Origin: Chitinophaga sp. YR573
GTDB taxonomy: Bacteria > Bacteroidota > Bacteroidia > Chitinophagales > Chitinophagaceae
Reading direction: 5' to 3'
DNA length: 64,000 nucleotides
NCBI RefSeq assembly: GCF_900110995.1
Contig: NZ_FOJF01000003.1
Span: 248,001 to 312,000 of the forward strand
In this document: positions 51,236 to 59,630 of the stretch, in pieces
How positions within the stretch are numbered: the stretch's first letter is position 1
How the letters are laid out: every line of letters begins with the position of its first letter
Made by a program: the position numbers and the translations under genes
The notes under the pieces: model-generated
Told to the model about the DNA's origin: nothing
The model's database searches: none
What the model saw: the letters and a program-made list of their open reading frames with translations, nothing else

Positions 51236-53080
51236 ATGAGATCTCTGTTTCTGATTCTTTTTATGTTTATGCCATTGGGCAGCTTTTCACAGGTTATGTT
51301 GGCGGATAGCTTACGATCAGTTGTTGATAATCCTGCATTGGGTGAAAAGGAAAGACCTGTCTTATTAAGACAATTAGCTGAAATATACCGGATCAATAAA
51401 AATTATACCCAGGCGGAGGCCAGGGCCAGAGAGGCCATTATTATAGCCTTGCGGAATAAGAATTATACGGATGCCGTTAAAGCATATACTTTAATAACGA
51501 ATGTAAAAGCCAATACCCGGGAATTAGCTGCTTTGAAATCCATCAGTGATTCTACTTTAGCGCTTGCAGAGAAGGCCAATGATCCTTTAGCAATGGCTTA
51601 TGCTTACTATGGAATTGTATGGCTGTATAAAACACTGGATGATGCAGATGCCGTAGTGAAATATTGCAATCTGGCTTTAAAGCAATTAGAAAAGGTAAAG
51701 GACCCTTATGTCTCAGCCAAGATGTATTACCAGTTGTATACGATCTATTCCAAATGGAATAATGATTCGCTGGTAAATATTTATGCCCGGAAGGCCACTG
51801 AAAGTGCGTTACAGACAAAAGATTATAATCTCCTGAGCAATTGTTATGCAGCGTTATCGATAGCGCATGAGTATAATTACAATGCATCTAAAAGTAAACC
51901 TGAGCTTGACAGTGTTTTATTTTATCTGCATCAGTCTGAAATGTTGTACGATAAATATCCGGGGCAGGTGGCACATTATACCGAAGGTATTGCCTGTATC
52001 AATATTGCCGATTATTATTTGAAATATTTTCCTGCAACGGATAAAGAGGCAAAAGAACAGGCGGTGCAGTATGCGAATACTGCCAGGATGATCATGAATA
52101 ATGTAGATGGGAGCCGGGAAGTTCAGGCCAGCAGTCTGGGTATACTCAGTGAATATGCAAAGAGAGAGGGGCATGACGAGCTTGCGGAAAACTATCTCCT
52201 GGAAGCCTATGCGCTAATGAAAGCAGAAGAACTCCCTTATTACCATACAATGATCAATGTGGTGCAGGGGCTGTCTGACTTTTACGGGGAGAAAGGCTTG
52301 TATAAAAAAGCACTGGATTTTCAAAAGGAAGTGACATTATATAATAAGAAGAATTTCAACGAGCAGCAGGCATTGAATGCGCAGAAACTGGAGATACAAT
52401 ATGAAACGGAGCGGAAGAATGAGGAAATGCGTTCACTGAAAGAACGGGAGCATAATCGCAGATTGCAAAACTATTTATACGGCTGTATTGCTTTGGCCTC
52501 CTTATTTGCATTACTGTTTGTGTTCAAATCCTATCATTTTAAACTACGCTACTCCCAGCAAAGGGAAAAACGTCTTGAACTGGAAAAACTGGATACAGTA
52601 CTGCAAATGAAGCTGGAAAGAGAGGAACAGGCAAGACTCAAGGTTGAACAGCAATTGCTGGAAAGCCAGCAGCAACAGCTAAAGACAGAAGCAATGGCCA
52701 ATGTATTGCAACTGGAGCATAAGAACCAGATGCTGCTTCAGATAAAGGATAAGTTAAACGTTGGAGATGCTGTGAACATTCAGAAAATATTAAGAGAAGA
52801 GATGGCGCTTGACAGTGATTTTGAACAGGCAAAATCACAGATACAGCAGGTACATCCTGATTTTTTTAACCTGATCAATGAGAAGGCAGAAAAGAAATTA
52901 AGTTTACTTGATTTAAAACTTTGTGCTTATCTGTATCTTAAGATGGATACTACTCAGATTTCCCAACTGATGAATATCGAAGCGAAGAGTGTTCGTATGG
53001 CCAAGTACAGGGTTAAACAAAAGCTTGGATTGGATAAAGGGGAAGATTTGAATAGTTTTTTGCAGGGGATATGGAGCTGA
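51236..53080 (+). CDS. TPR-domain membrane regulator with C-terminal DNA-binding domain
   Basis: The 614-residue protein starts with a signal-like segment (MRSLFLILFMFMPLGSFSQ). A region of TPR repeats (about 20-390) follows, then one membrane helix near residue 412-432 (YLYGCIALASLFALLFVF) and a coiled-coil rich in Gln and Lys/Glu. A LuxR/GerE-like helical DNA-binding region ends the protein (LDLKLCAYLYLKMDTTQISQ; RMAKYRVKQKLGL). This is the layout of Bacteroidota periplasm-sensing regulators. It lies just upstream of a SusC/SusD pair in the same orientation, and may control it. The start at 51236 is preferred to a TTG at 51227. Confidence 0.85.
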   Translation: MRSLFLILFMFMPLGSFSQVMLADSLRSVVDNPALGEKERPVLLRQLAEIYRINKNYTQAEARAREAIIIALRNKNYTDAVKAYTLITNVKANTRELAALKSISDSTLALAEKANDPLAMAYAYYGIVWLYKTLDDADAVVKYCNLALKQLEKVKDPYVSAKMYYQLYTIYSKWNNDSLVNIYARKATESALQTKDYNLLSNCYAALSIAHEYNYNASKSKPELDSVLFYLHQSEMLYDKYPGQVAHYTEGIACINIADYYLKYFPATDKEAKEQAVQYANTARMIMNNVDGSREVQASSLGILSEYAKREGHDELAENYLLEAYALMKAEELPYYHTMINVVQGLSDFYGEKGLYKKALDFQKEVTLYNKKNFNEQQALNAQKLEIQYETERKNEEMRSLKEREHNRRLQNYLYGCIALASLFALLFVFKSYHFKLRYSQQREKRLELEKLDTVLQMKLEREEQARLKVEQQLLESQQQQLKTEAMANVLQLEHKNQMLLQIKDKLNVGDAVNIQKILREEMALDSDFEQAKSQIQQVHPDFFNLINEKAEKKLSLLDLKLCAYLYLKMDTTQISQLMNIEAKSVRMAKYRVKQKLGLDKGEDLNSFLQGIWS

Positions 53081-53445
53081 GATGCTTCCGATAATAGAAA
53101 ATTCCACGTTATTAAGAAAGTTTTATTGAAAGGAGATTATGATACCCAACTGTCTGTAAATGTGTATTCTCAGTAAATGCACTTATTTTATTAAAGTAAA
53201 CATAACTTTGAGTTAACAACAAATTCTGAAAAGCACGTTATCATTGCACCCTGTTTCAAAAAGGACAAATCGCCTATATGTGTTTTATGCGCAACAAGAC
53301 AAGTTGCATGCCGTCTATGTCTGGTAGCTTTAGGGTAGCTCACGTTTCGAAATAATACAATAATGATGATCCAATCGTCAGAAAAAATGACCAACAGGTC
53401 ATGATTAACTATGCCTTTTAACATCAACCGTAATATAAGATTGAA
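53081..53445. other. Intergenic region with promoter and long 5' leader
   Basis: A TAACTTTG -7 element at 53203-53210 could serve the SusC gene at 53446, which would give a leader of about 230 bases. No good -33 box is seen. I find no known riboswitch structure and no convincing small ORF. Confidence 0.4.
53203..53210 (+). promoter_or_regulatory. Possible -7 promoter element
   Basis: TAACTTTG fits TANNTTTG exactly. It is the best candidate for starting transcription of the third SusC/SusD pair, 236 bases before the start codon. Confidence 0.35.
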
Positions 53446-56400
53446 ATGAACAATCAATTTCTTTTAATGGTCGCGGTATGGCTTTCGGCCGTAAGCCCTT
53501 CCATGGCCCATGAGGCATCTCATCGTAACTATTACCAGGTAGCTCGACAGGAACCTGTAAAGGGAGTGGTCGTTGGATCAGACGGCACTCCGATACCCGG
53601 CGCCTCCGTGAAATCGCTGACCTCCAAAAAGGTGACAACGACAAACGAGCGCGGCGAATTTAGCATTGAAGTTGCCAGTGGTGAAAAGCTGGTTATCTCT
53701 TCCATCGGTTACACCTCACAGGAAGTAACTGCCGGTACCAAAACGCTGAACGTGACACTGCAATTAAGCAATAGTCAGTTAGGAGAAGTGGTAGTGGTAG
53801 GTTATGGTAGTCAGACCAAAGCCGATGTAACAGGTGCATTGACGCAGTTAAAGGCTGATAATATTAAGCAGGGTGTCAACATTTCTGTTGATAACATGCT
53901 ACAGGGAAAAGTTGCCGGTGTGCGCATTGCACAATCCAGCGGTGAACCTGGTGCCGGCGTTGATGTATTCATCCGCGGTGTTGGTTCTATCAGGAGCGGT
54001 AGTACGCCACTTTTCGTTGTGGACGGTGTGCCGTTAAGTAATGATAATGTGAGCGCTGGTGGCCCGGACTTCGGACTAGGTAGCTCTGAACCTAAAAACC
54101 CTCTGAACTTCCTGAACACCAGTGATATCGAAACTATCACCATTCTGAAAGATGCTTCTGCTGCGTCTATTTATGGTGCCAGAGGTTCTAACGGTGTGGT
54201 ACTGATCACTACCAAACGCGGTAGCAAGGGTGGACCTTCACTTACTTACGATGCGTATTTAGGTACTTCTAAAGTGATTAAAAAACTGGATGTACTGAAT
54301 GCTGACGAATATCGTAAAGCATTGGCAAATCCGGCTTACGATCATGGTGGTAATACCGACTGGCAGGATGTGATTTACCGCAATGGCTTTGTACAGAATC
54401 ATAATCTGTCTTTTGCCAAAACTTCCGCTACCGGCAGTTACCTGGCATCACTTTCTCATATGGCCCAGGATGGAATCGTAGAGAAAAGCAGCTTCAAAAG
54501 AACTACTGCAAGGCTGAATGCTGAGGAGTCATTCTTTGATGAGAAACGCCTGACCGTTAAGATGAACCTGACAGCCAGCGATATCAATGAAACAGCTATT
54601 CCGAACGGTAATACCGCCGGTTCTGATGGTCAGCTTATTATACATGCCCTGATGGCAAATCCTACTCGTTCTTTACGTGATTCAACAGGTGGGTATACCA
54701 ACTTCAACATGAATGCGCATTACAATCCGGCTTACCTGCTGAGCATTTATGATGACAAGACGAATACGTTCCGCGTGCTGGGTAACATCGAAGCTACACT
54801 CAGACTGTTACCAGGATTAAATTACCGTTTCAATTATGGTATTGATAAATCCACTTCAGAACGTAATTCCACTATCTATCCGAACGTAACGGACAGACAG
54901 CCAACCGGTGCTTATGCACAGAATAACCTGTCGTCTTTATCTACCTTACTGGAACATTATCTGACATATAATCTTGCAATCGATAAGCATCAGTTTGAAT
55001 TACTGGGTGGTTTCTCCTACCAGCAGTTCAGGTTCTCCGGTACTACTTTTGGTATGATTGGTATCACTAAGCAGGGACAAGGTGTAGATCCGGAATACAA
55101 TCCTGGTTATGCAGGAACAGCAACCAGTCCAAGCGGTTACGCACAGGAAAACGAACTGCAATCTTATTTCGGACGTGTCAACTATAATTATGACAGCCGT
55201 TATATGTTTACAGCTTCTATCCGTGCTGATGGTTCTACCCGTTTCGGTAACAATAAGAAATATGGATACTTCCCATCCGTAGCATTGGGCTGGACTCTTT
55301 CCCGTGAAGATTTCCTGAAAGATATCAGTGCTATCCAGGAGTTGAAACTTCGTGCCAGCTGGGGACAAACAGGTAACCAGGAAGTGCCTAACAAGATCAC
55401 TCAGGCCAGTTACTCATTGTCTACAGGTGCAGGATATTACCTGTATGATAACCTGAACCTGGTGAATGGTACTACCGTAAACCGTACTGCTAATCCGGAT
55501 CTCAGATGGGAGCTGGTAGAACAGTATAACGTGGGTGTGGATTTCGGATTCTGGAAAAACAAGTTATACGGTTCACTGGAATATTATAACAAGACCACTA
55601 AAAATCCTATCCTGAATATTCCTTCTGGTCCGCTGAGTCCTACCACTACTATATGGAAGAACGTAGATGCCCAGATCGTAAACAAAGGATTTGAAATCAT
55701 GCTGGGATCACAACTGATCCGTACTAAAGATTTCAGCTGGACATTGGATGTGAACGGATCTACATTGTCCAACAAGATCAAAGACCTTCCGGTTTCTGAG
55801 CTTTACTCTGGTAGTATCTCTGGTCCTGGTCTTTCCGGTGTGAACGCAAACATCTATAAGAATGGCTATGAAGCAGGTTCTTTCTACATGTTGAAGCACC
55901 TGGGTTATGATAAGGATGGTAAGGATATTTTCGAAGATAAAACCGGCGATGGTGTTATTAATGCCAGTGACAGACAGATTTTTGAAGGTGCTATCCCTAA
56001 TTTCAACTTCGGTTTGAACAGCCAGATGCGTTATAAGAAATTTGACTTTTCGTTTTCCTTCATCGGACAAACAGGCGGATACCTGGTTAACAATACAGCG
56101 TTGGACCTGAACATCAACAGTCTGGCATCTGACCGTAACGTACTGAGGAAATATTATGAAGCGAAAGCCAGCACTACCAACCCTGTGCAGCTGTCGTCTT
56201 TATACCTGGAGAAATCAGATTTCGTTCGTTTAAACAATCTCCGTCTCGGATATACTTTTACATGTGACAGACTTACATGGCTGAAATCGTTTAACCTGTA
56301 TGTGAGTGCCCAGAACCTGATGACCATCACTGGTTATTCTGGTTATGATCCATTGGTTAATACAACGAAAAATTCAGGCGGTAACCAGTCCCTCGGTATC

Positions 56401-56460
56401 GATTATACCACCTATCCGGCTGCAAAAACATTCCTTTTAGGCGCAACGGTTAAATTTTAA
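53446..56460 (+). CDS. SusC/RagA-like TonB-linked outer membrane protein
   Basis: This is the third SusC-type importer in the window. A signal peptide (FLLMVAVWLSAVSPSMA) is followed by a regulatory-like domain (VKGVVVGSDGTPIPGASVKS), then LGEVVVVGYGSQTKADVTGA and the plug (VFIRGVGSIRSGSTPLFVVD; ASIYGARGSNGVVLITTKRG), and the barrel to the terminal KF. The 1004-residue length is typical. The SusD partner follows 5 bases downstream. No glycosidase is attached, so the ligand remains unknown. The preceding TPR regulator may control it. Confidence 0.94.
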   Translation: MNNQFLLMVAVWLSAVSPSMAHEASHRNYYQVARQEPVKGVVVGSDGTPIPGASVKSLTSKKVTTTNERGEFSIEVASGEKLVISSIGYTSQEVTAGTKTLNVTLQLSNSQLGEVVVVGYGSQTKADVTGALTQLKADNIKQGVNISVDNMLQGKVAGVRIAQSSGEPGAGVDVFIRGVGSIRSGSTPLFVVDGVPLSNDNVSAGGPDFGLGSSEPKNPLNFLNTSDIETITILKDASAASIYGARGSNGVVLITTKRGSKGGPSLTYDAYLGTSKVIKKLDVLNADEYRKALANPAYDHGGNTDWQDVIYRNGFVQNHNLSFAKTSATGSYLASLSHMAQDGIVEKSSFKRTTARLNAEESFFDEKRLTVKMNLTASDINETAIPNGNTAGSDGQLIIHALMANPTRSLRDSTGGYTNFNMNAHYNPAYLLSIYDDKTNTFRVLGNIEATLRLLPGLNYRFNYGIDKSTSERNSTIYPNVTDRQPTGAYAQNNLSSLSTLLEHYLTYNLAIDKHQFELLGGFSYQQFRFSGTTFGMIGITKQGQGVDPEYNPGYAGTATSPSGYAQENELQSYFGRVNYNYDSRYMFTASIRADGSTRFGNNKKYGYFPSVALGWTLSREDFLKDISAIQELKLRASWGQTGNQEVPNKITQASYSLSTGAGYYLYDNLNLVNGTTVNRTANPDLRWELVEQYNVGVDFGFWKNKLYGSLEYYNKTTKNPILNIPSGPLSPTTTIWKNVDAQIVNKGFEIMLGSQLIRTKDFSWTLDVNGSTLSNKIKDLPVSELYSGSISGPGLSGVNANIYKNGYEAGSFYMLKHLGYDKDGKDIFEDKTGDGVINASDRQIFEGAIPNFNFGLNSQMRYKKFDFSFSFIGQTGGYLVNNTALDLNINSLASDRNVLRKYYEAKASTTNPVQLSSLYLEKSDFVRLNNLRLGYTFTCDRLTWLKSFNLYVSAQNLMTITGYSGYDPLVNTTKNSGGNQSLGIDYTTYPAAKTFLLGATVKF

Positions 56461-56465
56461 GAAAT

Positions 56466-58223
56466 ATGAAATCATTACAACTACATAAATTAGCGGGTAT
56501 CTTCCTTACTGTGGCAATGGTAGGATGTACAGACCTGCACGAGAAAGTGATCGATGAGGTATTAGGCTCTAACAATTCAAATCCGGAAAATGCCATTGCT
56601 GCAGCATACGGACAAATGGGAGATGCTACTTTTGTGGATCATGGTAACGTGTTCGGATTACAGGAATATTCAACAGATGAAGCATTACTGCCTACCCGTG
56701 GTAGTGACTGGGGTGATGGTGGTGTTTGGCGTGCCGTTCACGAGTTCACCTGGGGCCCGGATAACTCCGTGCTTACCAATACCTGGAATAACCTGAACAG
56801 CGGTATTACCAAGTCGCTGACTGCTATCAGCAGTATCAATAACGCACAGAATTTTGCCAATAAAACACTGTTCCTTGCTGAAGCAAGAGGCTTGCTGGCG
56901 TTTTACACTTACCATACACTGGATCTTTTCGGACAGGCTCCTTATAAAAATCCTTTCGTTGCAAATGCGCCACTGGAAGTTAAAAAGGCTGATACTGCCA
57001 TCAATGGTCTGATCAAAGAGGTAGAAGCAATATTACCTGATCTGGCTAACCTGAAAGAGCAGAATACACATAACGGAAGATTCACCAAACAGGCTGCCTA
57101 TGCTTTACTGGCTGATATGTATCTGAACCGTGCAGTGTTCAAAGACCGTTATGCTACTACCGGCTTCAACTTCTTAGAGGCGGCAGTTGACAACAATGGT
57201 ACGGATATGGACAAGGTGATCTATTACACTTCCCTGCTTATAGACAACCCGCAGTTCTCTCTGGAAAGCAATTATTTCAGGAACTTCGATATAGACAATG
57301 CCGGCAGACCGGAACTCATTTTCGTAGTATCACAGGATGTTAATACCCTGAGAAACAGCGATAACGATTTTGCTTATATGACTATGGAAAGGAACCAGAA
57401 ACCTTCTCCGCTTAACAGGGGTACCAACGCAGTATGTACTACTCCTGAATTTTATGCTACCTGGAATGGAAAACATGATGATCCGCGTTTTTCCAGGAAG
57501 TATCAGTATCCTGATGGCACCTGGTTCATGAACGATGGTACAGATGTAAGCGTGCCGGCTACGAGCACTGTACTACAAAGTACTGTACCCTGGTTCCACT
57601 TCAACCGTGGTCTCCTGGCAGGACAGCAGTACGGACCTAAACTGCTGAACGGTGGTTTTGAGATGACAGCTGATAACCGTATCAAAGTATCAATGCTCTA
57701 TTGTGAAAAGAATACCTCTCTTCCGGTTGACTTTACTCCTGAGCTTACTTTTGACAATCCTGCACAGGCTGTTTTTACACAGGCACAGATCAACCGTGGC
57801 GTGCGTGTTTTCAAGTTCGAATTCGATCCGGAAAGGGGTAGTAATAGTACCAGCAATGTAGATATCCCGCTGTATCGTTTGGGAGTTATTTACTGCTTAC
57901 GTGCTGAAGCTTATTTCCGTAAAAGCCAGTCAGATCTGGCAATGGCAGATATCAATAAGTTACGTACCAGCAGAACCCGTGAAGCACTGTATGCCAATGC
58001 ACCAGGTGTAGCTATTACATCTCTTGACGAGCAATCGCTGTACAATGAGATAGGTTATGAGACTTATTGGGAAATGTACAGAAGGAAACAGATGATCCGT
58101 TTCGGAAAATTTGATGCTGCTGGAACAGCTAAAGCTGCTTCTCAGCCTTACAGAAGGATTTTCCCGATCCCACAGTCTGCAATGGATGCTTCTAAAGCGT
58201 TTACACAGAATGATAAATACTAA
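56466..58223 (+). CDS. SusD/RagB-like lipoprotein
   Basis: The partner of the SusC gene at 53446. A lipoprotein signal ends MVGC (Cys21, AGIFLTVAMVGCTDLHEK). Family features include an Asn-rich N-terminal region with PENAIAAAYGQMGDATFVDH, the helical LAEARGLLAFYTYHTLDLFG, an EAYFRKSQSDLAMADINKLR motif, a YNEIGYETYWEMYRRKQMIR segment and the end PYRRIFPIPQSAMDAS. At 585 residues it is slightly longer than many SusD proteins. The nested inverted repeat that follows may end its transcript. Confidence 0.94.
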   Translation: MKSLQLHKLAGIFLTVAMVGCTDLHEKVIDEVLGSNNSNPENAIAAAYGQMGDATFVDHGNVFGLQEYSTDEALLPTRGSDWGDGGVWRAVHEFTWGPDNSVLTNTWNNLNSGITKSLTAISSINNAQNFANKTLFLAEARGLLAFYTYHTLDLFGQAPYKNPFVANAPLEVKKADTAINGLIKEVEAILPDLANLKEQNTHNGRFTKQAAYALLADMYLNRAVFKDRYATTGFNFLEAAVDNNGTDMDKVIYYTSLLIDNPQFSLESNYFRNFDIDNAGRPELIFVVSQDVNTLRNSDNDFAYMTMERNQKPSPLNRGTNAVCTTPEFYATWNGKHDDPRFSRKYQYPDGTWFMNDGTDVSVPATSTVLQSTVPWFHFNRGLLAGQQYGPKLLNGGFEMTADNRIKVSMLYCEKNTSLPVDFTPELTFDNPAQAVFTQAQINRGVRVFKFEFDPERGSNSTSNVDIPLYRLGVIYCLRAEAYFRKSQSDLAMADINKLRTSRTREALYANAPGVAITSLDEQSLYNEIGYETYWEMYRRKQMIRFGKFDAAGTAKAASQPYRRIFPIPQSAMDASKAFTQNDKY

Positions 58224-58240
58224 AGAATTAGGATACACTA

Positions 58241-58404
58241 AAAGGCTCCGTTAGGAGCCCCGTGTTTGTAGAAAAATATCTATATTCTCTTTAATTGACT
58301 CCGTAGGAGTCCCCTAATATTCACAATTCAGGGGACTCCTACGGAGTCTGTGTTTTGTTGTTTAATCTGTTTTCTACAAACACGGAGCTCCTAACGGAGC
58401 TTTT
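58241..58404. repeat. Nested inverted repeat (REP/BIME-like element)
   Basis: Outer arms at 58241-58275 and 58370-58404 are complementary over 33 of 35 positions. Between them an inner perfect 19-bp inverted repeat (58297-58315 with 58330-58348) surrounds a 14-base loop. Each arm contains its own small hairpin of the form ggctcc-gtta-ggagcc or gactcc-gta-ggagtc, so four stem-loops are mirrored around one centre. It looks like a mobile or dispersed palindromic element and may also terminate the SusC/SusD transcript. No transposase is nearby. A dispersed copy number cannot be verified here. Confidence 0.8.
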
Positions 58405-58587
58405 AATTTACTACAAATAAGGAGTTTGATTAAACCCTTTTAGATGATCCCCTTAGCTTCATCCCTATCCTCATTTCCATAGCTCAGTCCCCGCTACTAT
58501 ATACTCAGTTCTGATTTTTGTCAGTTCAGTCAGTTTAAAAAAAATAAAGCGTTTACAGCGCCCATTTTTGCATCAAAATACCAGCAA
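58405..58587. other. Intergenic region before the RND operon
   Basis: About 180 bases follow the nested repeat. They are AT-rich and should contain the promoter of the efflux operon. I see no clear -33/-7 pair; CATTTTTG near 58562 is a one-mismatch -7 candidate. No ORF is supported. Confidence 0.35.
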
Positions 58588-59625
58588 ATGGGCAGTAAAT
58601 ACTTAAAAGCGTTAGCCGTACTATTATTTTTGGCGGCTTGCAGCAATGGGAAAAAGTCAAGCGAAGAAGGTACAGATAGTACCATCGCCGTACAAACAGA
58701 AACACTGACGGGTACACCATTAAGCAGTGAAATAACCGTTAGCGGTACTATAGAAGGCAGTACGACTGTAAAGCTTGGCTTTATGGTACCGGGTAAGATA
58801 AATCTTATATCGGGCAAAACAGGGCAATTTGTGACCCAGGGGCAGCTAATCGCCAGCGTTGATCCTACCAATTATGCGCTTAACAAACAGCTTGCAGATT
58901 TGCAGCTAAATGAAGCAAACGATGAATACAATCGTTTGAAAATCCTGCATGGCAGGGGCAGTCTTAGCGAAAGTGATTTTACAAAAGCAGGCTTTTCTCT
59001 GCAAAGCGCACAACTGAAACAAAAGCTTGAATTAAAGAACCTGAACGATACCAGACTTTACACACCGGTTGGTGGTGTATTACTGAGCAAAGAGGCTGAA
59101 GTAGGCGAAATTATCAGCGCAGGCACGCCGCTATTTGTGGTGGCAGATATCCGCAAAGTAAAGGTATTGGCATTTATACCCGAAGGCGAACTGAATGGAT
59201 TACATATAGGGCAGGATGCCAGTGTTAACATTACAGCATTGGATAAAACTATTACAGGTAAAATAACCGAAGTAGGGGCAGTAGCAGATGCTGCATCAAG
59301 GGCTTTTATGGTAAAAATAGAAATAGATAATGCCGGCCTGCAGGTACGTCCCGGTATGGTTGCCGAAATAAGTATTGCTGGTAGCAGTCAGAAGACAGGC
59401 ATACAGTTGCCGGCAGAATGCATTATCAATGAATTAGGCAACCAAAGTTATGTGTACGTGGCAGATAAGGTAAGTCATAAAGCTTTCAAACGCAGGGTGA
59501 GCCTGGGTAAAATGATGGCTAACAAAATCGAGATCCTGTCTGGTTTATCCCTTGGAGAAGAGGTTATTATATCCGGGCAAACCAAACTTTCTGATGGTTC
59601 TTTCATCACAATCGTAAAGTACTAA
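58588..59625 (+). CDS. RND efflux periplasmic adaptor (membrane fusion protein)
   Basis: The adaptor of a resistance-nodulation-division pump. A lipoprotein signal ends LAAC (Cys18, LFLAACSNG). The barrel-sandwich halves (GSTTVKLGFMVPGKINLISG and TPVGGVLLSKEAEVGEIISA) flank a short helical hairpin, and a beta-barrel with VKVLAFIPEGELNGLHIG and a membrane-proximal domain with VRPGMVAEISIAG follow. The 345-residue length is typical. The pump gene starts 5 bases downstream, so they form one operon. Confidence 0.93.
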   Translation: MGSKYLKALAVLLFLAACSNGKKSSEEGTDSTIAVQTETLTGTPLSSEITVSGTIEGSTTVKLGFMVPGKINLISGKTGQFVTQGQLIASVDPTNYALNKQLADLQLNEANDEYNRLKILHGRGSLSESDFTKAGFSLQSAQLKQKLELKNLNDTRLYTPVGGVLLSKEAEVGEIISAGTPLFVVADIRKVKVLAFIPEGELNGLHIGQDASVNITALDKTITGKITEVGAVADAASRAFMVKIEIDNAGLQVRPGMVAEISIAGSSQKTGIQLPAECIINELGNQSYVYVADKVSHKAFKRRVSLGKMMANKIEILSGLSLGEEVIISGQTKLSDGSFITIVKY

Positions 59626-59630
59626 TCGAT

